Shown here: piece by piece, positions 31,701-42,261 of the stretch
Position numbering within the stretch: position 1 is the first letter of the stretch
How the letters are laid out: each line of letters starts with the position of its first letter
Source of the DNA: Plasmodium coatneyi
Taxonomy: Eukaryota; Apicomplexa; Aconoidasida; Haemosporida; Plasmodiidae
Direction of reading: 5' to 3'
NCBI RefSeq assembly: GCF_001680005.1
Contig: NC_033567.1
Coordinates: 3,224,001 to 3,288,000, forward strand
DNA: 64,000 nt
Position numbers and translations under genes: made by a program
The notes under the pieces: model-generated
The model's input: only the letters and a program-made list of their open reading frames with translations
Databases searched by the model: none
What the model was told of the DNA's origin: nothing

Positions 31701-34700
31701 AAGGAAGGCCACTTCTTTCCCGTAGTCGTGGCTTTACCGTCATGTTCCTCGTTAGAGTATTCATTTGTACAAGTGCCAATGTGGGGACTTTCATGCGTAC
31801 AGGATTCTCCATCAGACCCTTCACTGGGAATGTTTATGCTGCGCCTGATGCTACTTTCGGAGCTGTTAAGGGGGGCATTATTTTTTGTACTTCTCCCCTT
31901 TTTAGATCTAATGAGACCCCTAAAGATGGTAGTGAATTCCTCATAAAGGAGCAAAAACTGGGAGATGTACCTTCTCCTCAATTTGTCCACCACGTTAAAC
32001 AAAGCGAGGAGGCAAAATATCTTCATGTTAAAATCAATGGGGTATGACTCAAAGTTGATTTTTTTAAAAAAAAAAGCATCATTCTGGATGGGGTTGTTAT
32101 TTTTTACATCCAGTTCGTCCATCGTGGGAACAGGTGAGGAGCTCATCTGATAATCCTCCTTCAGCAGAGCATTTTTTATCCTGTAATGGGAGGAACACTT
32201 CTTTAAGACATAGTAAAAAAGTTTAAACAAGTCGGAAGAAACGTCGGGAATGATCTCTTCGCTAACGAATAAAAGGAGAATGAAGTAACCTTTCAAATGG
32301 AGGAAATTATCCTTCTCCTTTACAATTTTCAAAAGAACATTATTGTACAGGTAATGAATGGCCTTGTCCCTTTTTAACAGATATATGGGCATGTAAAAGA
32401 ATATTTTGGACGCTTCATATTGTATAATTTCATTGTAATGGAACAAATTATTTTGTAAAACATCGAGAAAGAAGGAGTGTGTCTTCTCCTTCACCAAAAA
32501 GTAATCACATTGGCATATACTTTGTATGAGTAGACATATGGAATGCCTTAAAATTTCTCCCTTCTTTACTTTATATATTCTTTTTTTTTCATTAAAAAGG
32601 ATAATTTTTTTTATTTCGTTTTGTAAATTTTCATCGATATGTTCTTCCAACTTTAACAATATTTTGGAAATGCATGTGATGGAGCCATGTTTTATCCATA
32701 CATTTTCTTCGTAGCTCTTTTTCACCAAGAAGGGAAGAACCACTTTTATGAAGTACTCTCCATTATGGGTGGACAGATTAGCTAGCGATTCCGCTGCCAG
32801 CAATCTCGTGTTCACATTTTCGTGAAACAGCTTAAAGGAATATAAGTGGAAAATGACTGGGTATTTGTACAAAACGAACTTGCATACATCCTTCGTTTTT
32901 ATGATGATGGACTTTTTCAAATTGATGAGCTCGCTGAAGTTGCACGTCGACAGGATATCAATGTTGAAATTGAAAATTTCCTTTTTGCATCCCTCCAGGA
33001 GTTTCCTGGTACCCAGAAGATGGGTTTCGTCCTCTGGGAAACCACCTTCCTTCGGTGCGCTACTTTCTTCCTCTGCTAAAGCGCTATCCTGCTGTCTTGC
33101 GCCTCCCAGCTGCCCCTTCTGCAGCCCCTCATAGTACGCACTTACAGCATCGCTGCTAAAAAACAAACTCACAAAGTGCACGATATCGTTGAAGAATATC
33201 TCCCTATTGTGGGGGGAACCGTCCGCCGAGTTACCACCCAATGGGGACCCATCAAATTGGTAAAAGAAGTTAAACTTCCCAATAAATATTTGCAGAAGCG
33301 ACATGGCGGACTTCCTCAAGTTGATATTATCCTCGAATAAAGACAGAACTATCAACTTGGTAAATATTAAGTGGAAGAAAAAAAAGTGGATCCCCTTCTC
33401 ATTCTGCTCATAACGAATTTGAATAAACTTATTGTACTTCAATAGACTATACAACAGAACAAACGTGCTCGCAAAAATTTTATCCTTATTCGTGTACAAA
33501 CTTTCTACAATTTTCCGAAGAAGGAAGTTAACAATCTCTGTGCTGATACTTGTCTTTCCAAAGAGGTAATGAAATAAGGTGTAATTAATGGTGCACCAAA
33601 TGTTGTAATCCTTATATTTGGCTAGCTCGTTAAATTTTGCTATTATCACACGAACGTTTTCCATGCTCAGATGGGATAATATGTTTCCAAAACTTTTGGA
33701 AAGGCACCACCGAATGTAGGTACTACTGTCGTTAAAATAGTACATCAGCAAGTTCAATATTTGTAGGATGTCCTTTTCGCAGGTGTATTTTTTCTGTGCA
33801 TTTGTGGGAAGCACTTCTTCATGTCGTTTTGGTTGTGGATTCCACCCTTCTTTTGTCTCCTTTTGGTACATGGTGAAAACCTCGTTGATGTTTAAAAAGA
33901 GAGGGAATTTGTCGAACAGGTTGGAGTGGAGAGGCTCGCTAGGGGCGATATCACGCGGGGGCGTCCGCCGCACCCCATTATTATTAGCAGCCTCTCCATT
34001 ATTAGTTGTGTCCCCCCTTGGCAACGATATTTCCGCATTTTTCTCCAAAAATAACAAGGCGTAATAACCGAGGCAAAGAATCTTCAACGACTTGGACATC
34101 TGCGTAAAGTCCAAGTGGACATGATTTTGAATAAAAAAAAAATTATAAAAATTGGCGTAATTTTTTAACAGTCTTTTCTCACCCCTTTTCAGCAACCTCT
34201 TATGAGTTAGTAAAATTCCGCATAAAACTATATTGCTGAATTTAACGCAACAGTTGGGGGAAGCAATGTTTGCACTGGTCACAAGGAAGAAGTCATCCTC
34301 CAGTTGTGTTTTTTTCTCAGCCAAGGAGTTTATTTGTACCAATTTTATCATAAGTTCTTTGGAAAAAAGGATAAAATTGGTGAAGTAAACTTTCTCCTGA
34401 TATACATCGTCCCTCCTTAGAAACTGCGCATACAATATAGAACAGGCTTCCTTCGCTTTGTCGTTCTTCCCCACGTAGTAGTAAAATATTTCCTCAATGT
34501 TCCCTAGCATATTGCCCCTCACAGACAGTAGCTTAAACGGGATATACATGCAGAACGACAGCCAAATAAGTAGGATGTACAAAATTACCCACGCGTTGTT
34601 CCCATCATCCATCGTATTAGACTTAATGTTCGTGAACTGGTTAAAAACGAGTTCCTCTTCCTTCAGTTTGAGCAACAAGTCCACTATGCTGCTTAAGCAG

Positions 34701-35332
34701 AATGAGTCACATGGAAAGAAAGTTTTAATTTTTTTTTCCCCCCTTACGGATATTAGTGTGTTGTAGTATTTGTATACTTCCTCTATCACCGTGTACATCT
34801 TCAGGTGGGTTTCTTCCTCCGTCTTTGTGTCGTCTAAAATTTTGTTACTCTCTCCCTTTTCTTCTCTTTCGGCGTGCATTCCGTGGCCATTTTCTACTTC
34901 TCCGTTTAACTCAATGTGCGTCTTTTCCTCACCATTGCTACTGAGACCCGTTTGATTCACCCCCCCTTGGCTATCCTCCACATCACTTGAAAGTCCTGTT
35001 TCGCGAGAAGCTACCTTGCTTATCTGGTAACCACCTCCATTTGCTCCCCCCAACTGTTTCTTAAAATGGGATAGAATCCTTGTCAACCGGGTGAAGCTTT
35101 TTTTTAGAAAATTTAGAAATTGCTCCACCAGCAGAGGCAGGTGCGGGTCCAACACCGTTTTGGCTTCCCTATAGCTATTCAGGCAATTGTTTAAATAATT
35201 TAAATTTTCCAAAATGGGGGTGAAATTTCTTATCACTTCGTTATCGTCATCCTGGTCCAGGTACCGTCTTATCAGTTCTACTTTCTCCTTGACGTTATCA
35301 TACTCGCGAAAAAACGATATTTTGTTTTCCAT
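28775..35332 (-). CDS. TBCD: Tubulin-folding cofactor D (TBCD), giant form; frame broken at a G run
   Basis: Two exons: 35332-29116 and 29009-28775, with a 106-bp GT-AG intron (junction AG|A, giving ...HRYPKIREF). The protein is a HEAT-repeat array with TBCD hallmarks: STYIRWCLSKSFGNILSHLS (human '[20 protein letters not shown]') and, further on, ESLANLSTHNGEYFIKVVLP followed by WIKHGSITCISKIL (human 'MRHGSILACAEVAY'). TBCD captures beta-tubulin and, with cofactors C and E, builds alpha/beta-tubulin dimers. At about 2150 aa it is nearly twice the human length because of low-complexity inserts such as Asn/Ser/Glu-rich stretches around residues 110-170 and 1160-1300. The frame changes at a 9-base G run (29501-29509), where one extra G would restore it (total 6453 nt). 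The start MENKISFFREYDNV is clear. Confidence 0.85.
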
Positions 35333-35813
35333 CGTTTGGGTGTGTGTGCAAGAGAAGGCATGACTGATGGGCTACATCTCCCTTCGCAACGTGTTGTGTA
35401 GAACTTAATGGGACAAATCACGGGCGTAATAAACTATGACAAGAAAAAAAAAAAAAAAAAAAAACCGTTGGAGGTATCCCTTCGTAAGTGTTCCAACGGC
35501 CACACAGGTTATCATCGTTCGGGCGGTTAACCCAATTTTTTCCTCAACGCCCTTGATGGGCAGTCTCCCCGAAAAAAAAAAAAAAAAAATGTTCACCTAT
35601 ATCACATCGGCCAGGCGCATATAGTGCTTGCGCAAATGCGCACATTCGCCGGACGATATTCACCCAAAAGAATAAAAAAGAAATAGAAAAATATATCCGC
35701 ATGAGAGAGGCAAAAAAAAAAATATAACTACATGGGAGTGGCCAAAAGAAGAAAAAAAAAAGCAGCGTAATATTCGGAACAGCTTTACCCACTCACAATT
35801 TGACGCAAAAATA
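35333..35813. other. Intergenic, divergent promoter region (TBCD / ATG12)
   Basis: 481 bp with A runs at about 35442-35464 and 35574-35589 and shorter ones near 35711 and 35751. No gene is visible. It should contain the promoters for both neighbours. Confidence 0.5.
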
Positions 35814-36867
35814 ATGTCAGACTCGGTGATACGTTATTTTCCCAACTTTGAGAAGAAGCCGGATATGCGCGAGAGCTTGTTCTCCAGGAGGAATAGAAAA
35901 GGTACTACATGGGGGAGTGCACAGTTCATTCAAGCGTATGGATGGGCAAAGGTCTATCCACAACGAAAAACTAAGCAAAAATATAGGCAGTAAAATATAG
36001 CAGCAGACGTATTCCTTACATGCGGCACGTGTATATATGTTTCCTTCATTGTGGGATTAGCAAAGAAGAGTCGAACTTTTTGTAAATCCTCTCAGATGTG
36101 TGCATGTGTTTCTACCCGACTCGCCTTACGTTCGCACACGTGCGCTACATATGTGCTTGTGGGATGTGCACCCAGTACTGCCTTCGTATGTACGCCTCCG
36201 TAGCCCCTCCTACGCATACTACATGTGTCCACCTCCTATGCATAGCTACATGTGTCCACCCGCTATTAATACTACATATGCCCTCCTCCCCGAGCAGTCA
36301 AGATCGCCTTCAAAAGCATCAGCGGAACGGCCGTTTTGAAAAAAAACAAAATACTTATTAACGGAAACGAAACACTTGAATCTGTGCTGAATTTCCTCAA
36401 GAAAGTGTTTAACAGGAATGAGCACATCGTAAGGAACGCGCCCTCAGAGAGCACGTTAATAGCCCTACAGATGTTCATACGACCATGCGTTCATCCTTTC
36501 TAAACATGGTGTTTACTTATAAGTGCCCTTTTTCAGAAAGAAAAACATTTTTATTTTCTACCCCCTTTTTTTTTTTATTGCAGTATCTGTATATTAACAA
36601 CACCATAAAGCCAAACCTCGATGATTTCCTTGCCGATCTTTACGATGTAAACCTTTATAAAAAAAAATCGGATTATAGAAAACATCACGTGCATACTATG
36701 CAATTGTGTGTGTATATATGTAGTGCCAAATGTAACCCCAGCGTCGTGGTACATGTAAACGTGTATTCCATTTGATGGAACAATTTCTCCCCCCCTTTTT
36801 TTTTTTACAGCTGTATCAAGTTTCGAACTGTCTAAACATCTCATATAGTTTTACCCCCGCGTATTAA
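35814..36867 (+). CDS. ATG12: Autophagy-related ubiquitin-like protein ATG12, no C-terminal glycine
   Basis: Four exons: 35814-35901, 36298-36428, 36584-36646 and 36811-36867, giving 112 aa. The ubiquitin-like core matches ATG12: VKIAFKSISGTAVLKKNKIL ('KIDILLKAVGDTPIMK' in human), LESVLNFLKKVFN ('IQGLIDFIKKFL'), YLYINNTIKPNLDDFLADLY ('[21 protein letters not shown]') and VSNCLNISYSFTPAY ('GSDGKLVLHYCKSQAWG'). The last residues are PAY followed by TAA, so the terminal Gly used for the isopeptide bond to ATG5 is absent. In Apicomplexa, ATG12 lacking this Gly is reported to bind ATG5 non-covalently. The complex then acts as the E3 for ATG8 lipidation, needed for apicoplast inheritance. Introns are 396, 155 and 164 bp. 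Confidence 0.9.
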
Positions 36868-37235
36868 GAGGTAAGGGGAAAAGTGAGCTTACACGAGGGA
36901 GGTGTGCACGGGAAAGAAAATGAAAAATGCTCTCTTCATCGTGTAAAGGAGACTACAAAAGTGAGTTCATTCTTTAGACATATAGAAACACGTACTTATG
37001 TGCCCACTTCCCACCTGGTGGGCTATTTAAAAACAAACGGAATAGCTGCACAAAGATTGGAAGGAAATTTGGGGAAGAGGCTTGCACACAGCTTCTCCTT
37101 TTCCTAGACTTACGTTCCGTTGCCCATTCGATGCGTTTGAGGAGAAGCAAAAAAAGGGGAGTGCAACTTTTCTCGTTACTGTGATCAATTCCCTCCTCCC
37201 CTTTTTTTTCTCCCTTATGTGTGTGTTATCCATTT
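36868..37235. other. Intergenic, convergent 3' ends (ATG12 / coiled-coil gene)
   Basis: 368 bp with no gene; presumed 3' UTRs. A few polypyrimidine patches near 37198-37260. Confidence 0.5.
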
Positions 37236-38805
37236 TCATTTCTTTTTTTTCCCTGTTGTGTCCCCCCTGTCTTTGCTCATATTTTTACTTAAATTGTATT
37301 TCTTGGAAAAGCTGACGATTTCTCCATCGCTGCTTCCGCCACAGCTACTGCTTGAACTGCTATCGCTGTTAGGAGGGTTTTTATGACTACGCTTATTGGG
37401 GGAAAGCATTTGTTTAGTCTCCCCCTCATTTGCGCCTTTTGCACCTTTGCATACGTTCGAAGAATTGGTACTTTTTTTACGCGTACCCATTTTTTTACTC
37501 AATTTATAAACTTGGGAGTTAAAGATTACTTGCTCAAGCTCCTTCCGTTGTTCCTCCAGTTGGCTTTCCATATTCCGTTCATCCATCTTTTGATTATTTT
37601 TTTTTAACATTTTAATGTTATCAATATATTTTTTAATTTTTTCTTCATTATTTTTTTGCTCCTTCTGTAAAATTTGGATTTTATCATTCAAGTGAGCTAT
37701 TTTGGCACTCTGTTGTTGTATTTTTTTTTTACAATTTTCGTTTTCTTCGATTTTGTCCTTTATGACTTTGTTCAATTTTTGCGTCTTCTCTTCCAGTGCC
37801 GTAATTTTGTTGTCCTTCGAGTTTATGTGTTCATTTATTTCGTCTTGTTTTTTTAAATTATTCGTTACGTCTTGTTTATTTTTTGCATTTTCGTTCCGCA
37901 CAAGTGTGATTTGTCCCTCCAGTTGTTTTATGTTTCCATGAAGAGCATTTATTTGTTTGTCTCTTTCGTGTAGCTCTTTTATTAAATTATCTTTTTCGAA
38001 TTCCACTTGAGAGATGTGCGCACTTTTGCTTGTCCCTTCCTGTTCCAGTTTGTTTATTTTACCCTCCAGTTCGTCCTTTTCCTTCTTCCGTTTGGTTATT
38101 TCCTGCACCAGGTATTTTTCATTGTGCTTTAATTTCGCGATGTCCTTTTCCTTCTCGATGCATATGCACTGCAGTTCTTTGCATTTTTTCACAAAGTTGG
38201 CGATCTGAGGGGTGAGCAGGAAGCATGTGTCATTGGACGTATGTCCTCCATTGGACGTATATGTGAATGTGTGCTTATAACTGCATGATTGTATGTCTGC
38301 ATGCTTATGCATAAGATCTGCCCGGCGAATGTTCCCACCTGGGAGGAAAAGGACTCGTTCTCCTGCCGAAGGCTATCTATTATATCCTTATTTTGGAGCA
38401 GAACTAAATTCAGCTCCTTTATTTTGTTAATTATGTTGTCCCCCTCCCCAGCAGTTCCATTTTTGCTCGTCTTCACAAACGCATTGCCGCTGCTGTTGTT
38501 GCCGACGTTGTTGTTACTGCAGCTGTTGCTATTGTTGATGTTGCTACTGTTGCTGTTTCTTTTTGTGTGCACTTCCTTTTTTTCTTCTGCGTGGGGGGTA
38601 ATAAGCAGAATATACGTGAGTGGGGGAAGAACACATAACGTAGTGTAAACTCTCCACGCAGCGAACACGTGGGGATTATTTTATACATTTTTATTTTATT
38701 TTTTTTTTTTCCGCCCTTGGCGCTACCGCTGCAGCGTTCTGCTTAACTTTTTGGAGGATACTCTGGATTTGCGGAGCCTTTTTTTTTATCTTTTAATTTA
38801 TTCAT
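37236..38805 (-). CDS. Conserved coiled-coil protein, function unknown
   Basis: Three exons: 38805-38748, 38586-38339 and 38204-37236, phases consistent, giving 424 aa. Exon 1 is tiny and encodes MNKLKDKKKGSANPEYPPK. Exon 2 contains an Asn/Ser run (SSNINNSNSCSNNN) coded by a (GTT/GCT)n-like triplet stretch, then a heptad region starting IINKIKELNLVLLQNKDIID. Exon 3 is almost entirely coiled coil (about residues 105-350, for example LVQEITKRKKEKDELEGKIN and ALEEKTQKLNKVIKDKIEEN). It ends with a Ser-rich block (SDSSSSSSCGGSSDGE) and a Lys-rich tail. No domain beyond the coiled coil is recognisable; a structural, tethering or centrosome-like role would be inference. It shares a 53-bp head-to-head start-codon spacer with the plus-strand gene at 38859. 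Confidence 0.82.
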
Positions 38806-38858
38806 TTAAATTGAGCAAAAAAACGTAACTTTTGTCCTGTCTTGCCTGCACCAAAAAA

Positions 38859-39723
38859 ATGAACTATCAGGAATGCCTCCATAAGTTTGTTAATGCGCAT
38901 TCGGATAATTTTCGGCAGAGCTTTTACGCGGTCGTGGAGAGTTCACAGGTGAGAAAAAAACTGAGGAGGGATAGAGAAGAGTTTCTCCTACATAATTGTA
39001 TGCATACAAAAAAAGGGGGAGACCCATAAAATTTCACTTTACTCATTAACCATCTTTATTAAGAGGTTTCCTTTTTTTGTAACGTGTCTGCCTGACGCTG
39101 TCTTCTTGGGATATGCCCCATTTTGTGTTTTTTTTTTTTTTTTTTTTTTTCTTTGCAGATAGAATGTCTTGAATGTCCCATAGAAAAAACGAGCACGGAT
39201 AATTTCCTCATCAAAATATACATTAACAATATTGTAAGTTGAAAAATATCGCACGGATCATTGCACATGTGAGGGGGGAGTTCACTCTGAAATGAAAATA
39301 ATTGAGGGGTGTTCCTCTTCACGCGCATTTAAGTTACTTCCTTCATTTTGGCTGCTTAGTTTTACTCATTAATTTATTTTTCCCGCTAACATACAGATAC
39401 ACAACATCCGGACGTTCCTGCTGACTTGCTTGAGCGGGTCGGTGGGGAATATTCTCCACAACACGAACGTAGACAAGCAGGAAGCGTGTTGCTACGTTGC
39501 GGCTGACGAAGAGGGGGCTAAGCACGACGCAGGTCAAATTGGCCAATCGGAGGAAGGTAATCCAAATGGTGAATACTCCATCATGCAGTGCTTCAACAAA
39601 CAGGAGGATTTTTTACGCAAGTGCAAGAAAGTTCATAGCCTTCGAAAGAGTTTGGAAAATGCCCATGTAAGAACAGGGGACACTTTCGGCTTTAGGGACG
39701 ACATTTTGCGGCACTACATGTGA
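38859..39723 (+). CDS. Conserved small protein, function unknown
   Basis: Three exons: 38859-38948, 39159-39233 and 39397-39723, all in phase 0, giving 163 aa. The first two exons encode a compact sequence (MNYQECLHKFVNAHSDNF, then IECLECPIEKTSTDNFLIKI and a YINNI-type segment). Exon 3 starts IHNIRTFLLTCLSGSVGNIL, continues through a polar linker and ends FLRKCKKVHSLRKSLENAHV. Several cysteines (C6, and CLEC in exon 2) are not arranged as a classical zinc finger. The introns have good GT-AG sites, including a 20+ base T run before the second acceptor (about 39128-39150). I do not recognise a family. Divergent from the coiled-coil gene and convergent with MED6. Confidence 0.78.
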
Positions 39724-39881
39724 CCGTTCGTGTGAGGGCTCCCCCAGGGAAAAAAAAAAAAAAAAATACACATGCATGATACATATTACTGCGCATGTGC
39801 ACACATCGGATGTTATGTGGGGATCCCCATCTAATCCGCGCAAAAAGCAGCCATGTGTTGTGCTACATGCAGAAGTTGTGT

Positions 39882-40502
39882 CTAGCCTGTTTTTTTCTTT
39901 TTGGTGGAAATGTACACGTCCTCGAGGCGGTAATTCATATGCTGGTTGTCCAACTGCTCATCCGTCTTCCTCTCAAAATTGTAGTTAGACGTAATGTTAA
40001 AGTTCATCATGTTATTAACACAGTCGTAAAACTTTTCCACATTTCGCACAATGTTGGCAATTTTATTGTTTAGTAATTCCCCAAAAGATCGAGAACTGTA
40101 GATTTTGCCATTTAAAATACAAAACATTTGAATAACTTTTTTGCACATAATATTTTTCACTTTATATATATTCGTTAGGGAAATGTGAAAAATGGAATTT
40201 GTGTTGTAATAAATGTGTATGCTGACCAAATCTTGCGGCTCATTCGTTTTTAAAACAGATAAATTGTCGTAGGTGATGTCAAATAAATAGCCCTCTTCCT
40301 CATCGCTGATTATTCTTCCTACTCGTATTTTTTCATTTAACGAGAGATGACTTCTACTTGTGTAAAATGGAGAAGTGTAAAAATAATTCAATGCATTTTC
40401 TCTGTTATTCAATATATTCTTTGACAAATATAGGTTATCGACGTATTCGATTTTGTTTTCCTTTTTCACCACTGGTTCGTAGTACTCCTCCGGGGTAGCC
40501 AT
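39882..40502 (-). CDS. MED6: Mediator complex subunit 6 (MED6)
   Basis: A single-exon ORF of 206 aa. Two conserved MED6 blocks are visible. At residues 34-62, RENALNYFYTSPFYTSR then SLNEKIRVG corresponds to the family's 'NVLDYFSxSPFYDRTSNNE'. At about residues 128-160, CILNGKIYSSRSFGELLNNK followed by IANIVRNVEKFY corresponds to 'YYIIAGVIYQSPSLYSVLNSRL...L..AF'. MED6 is a head-module subunit of the Mediator coactivator that bridges transcription factors and RNA polymerase II in the nucleus. The Plasmodium protein lacks the longer C-terminal extension of yeast and animal MED6 and ends in a Lys tail. Upstream (66-87 bp from the start) lies a 22-bp perfect palindrome. Confidence 0.75.
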   Translation of the reverse strand: MATPEEYYEPVVKKENKIEYVDNLYLSKNILNNRENALNYFYTSPFYTSRSHLSLNEKIRVGRIISDEEEGYLFDITYDNLSVLKTNEPQDLVSIHIYYNTNSIFHISLTNIYKVKNIMCKKVIQMFCILNGKIYSSRSFGELLNNKIANIVRNVEKFYDCVNNMMNFNITSNYNFERKTDEQLDNQHMNYRLEDVYISTKKKKTG

Positions 40503-42261
40503 ATTTCCGTTCTTTCGTTCTTCGATAAAATGAGAGAGCAGCCAGGCAATCAGCTATATAACCTGATCTGCTAATCAGCTGATTAGCAGGTTATTCTACC
40601 ACCTCTTTGCGCAGCAGACATGTGTATGTTCACACGTATATATGTGTGTGAACGCACATCTGCAGCATTTGGCCATATCGGTTGACTTTCCTCAAAGATT
40701 GGGTCCTTCACTTGTCCTAAATTATGCATACCAATATAGGCTTTATTCCACTACAAAAAATATTTTTTTTATTTTTATCCTTTTGGGGGAAAGTGTATTT
40801 CCCCTTCTTAAAAAACTTTTAACAGGACTTATCGCATGTGCGGCAAACATGTACACGAAAAACATAACCTTGCATTCATTAAAAAGAAAAAAATTAAATG
40901 GTCAAGGGTTTTACTTACTCTCCCTTTGTCCTGCTAATGCTTAAGCGCAGATGATACCTTACATACGCACGACTGCACAATTGGGGAAAGAAAACGCCGC
41001 TCATTCCATATGGACAATCTTCGGCAAAGGCATCAGCGCGCCTCTTTAAAAGGAATCCCCAATTGTTTGAAAAGGAGAGAAGCAAAATATGTATTTCCCC
41101 CCCAAATGTAATTCTTCCCCTTTTTTTTTTTCTTTTTTTTTTTTTTATGCTTTCCCCTACATTTGTGATTTGCACCGTTTTTCCCCCCACGGGACGAGCG
41201 AAATGGTATGATGAGAACACACTATTATCGATCGAAGCATGTCATTGCTGTGCACCAAAAATAAAATAAAAACGGAAGAGATAAAATCAGGATAGCGAAA
41301 ATTAGAGCAGTGTAATCCTGCACAAGTAGCAATGCGAATCTTTTCTCACATACCCCTTCGTTAAAGTTGCCGGAAAGAACAATTTGCCATCCTTAAGTTA
41401 TTCCTCCCGAAAAAGGGAAAAATCTGTACGGACGGAAACCCCAAAACAAACAACGTCAGCACGGTAATGGATGAATTACCTCCAATGAGTGTGTTAATTG
41501 TTCACCGTCCATCTGCCAGCATGTTAACGTACAATCACCGTTAACGCCTTTTTCAATTTATCTCTTTTCACGCAAAGGTATACACTCTTGTGCGATTAAG
41601 CAGATCACCCCTATGCTGACTTTATTTTTTCTTTTCCACAGCCAAAATGTGTACTAATACAGGACAATAAAAAAAACAAGAATAAAGACTACAAATAGAG
41701 AAAAATTAAATTCGTGTTAATCGCTACTTTTTAATTACATATCTGTTAACAAATGTTGAAATGTATTTTTCACAAAGTGCTCGCGAGAAGGCTGAACTGC
41801 AAAGCGCGCACGTTCATGTTTACACATAGGTGCACATCCGCTGTGCATGACTTTGCCGCTTTCCTCCCCCCCAAATTTATTCGAAATGGTTGGAGATAAA
41901 ACACATACAGCCACGAATGAACGTAAAAATGGGCACAATAGAATAGGCGCAATAAAATTAACACAAACACACATCCATCATGTGCGTTTGCCTAAGTAAG
42001 CGTGACATTCGGGGGGGAAGAAGGCGTGTAGAATTTAAAAAAAAAATGAGGGAGAATAAGTAAAAAAAGACTGGCAATATATAGCCAAGAAAAACACAAC
42101 ATAACAGTTGATAATAAAAAAGGGAAAATGACAAATTGAATGGAGAGGAAAAAAAAAGCAAATAAAAAAAAGTTAGAGAAAAAAAAAATGCTGATCTCAA
42201 AATGTAGTGGCAAAATGCTGGTTGAAAATCCTCCCGCTGGATGCTTCTTTTGTGTGCCCCC
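40503..42261. other. Intergenic between MED6 (5' side) and ACC (3' side)
   Basis: About 1.8 kb. It contains the palindrome at 40568-40589, T runs near 41119-41144 and A-rich DNA around 42040-42190. A possible tiny spliced frame around 41469-41700 was considered and not accepted. Otherwise nothing gene-like. Confidence 0.5.
40568..40589. promoter_or_regulatory. Perfect 22-bp palindrome upstream of MED6
   Basis: CTGCTAATCAG followed by its exact reverse complement. The flanks AACCTG (40559-40564) and CAGGTT (40587-40592) extend the symmetry imperfectly. It sits 66-87 bp upstream of the MED6 start codon, where a dimeric transcription factor site or a 5' UTR hairpin would be expected. Function not demonstrated. 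Confidence 0.6.

Noticed and set aside
41469..41700. Tiny spliced frame (ATG at 41469, donor at 41578, acceptor at 41641, ending PKCVLIQDNKK...)
   Set aside because: The splice sites look plausible, but the first-exon frames either stop before the donor or do not match the phase of the second exon, and nothing conserved is seen.
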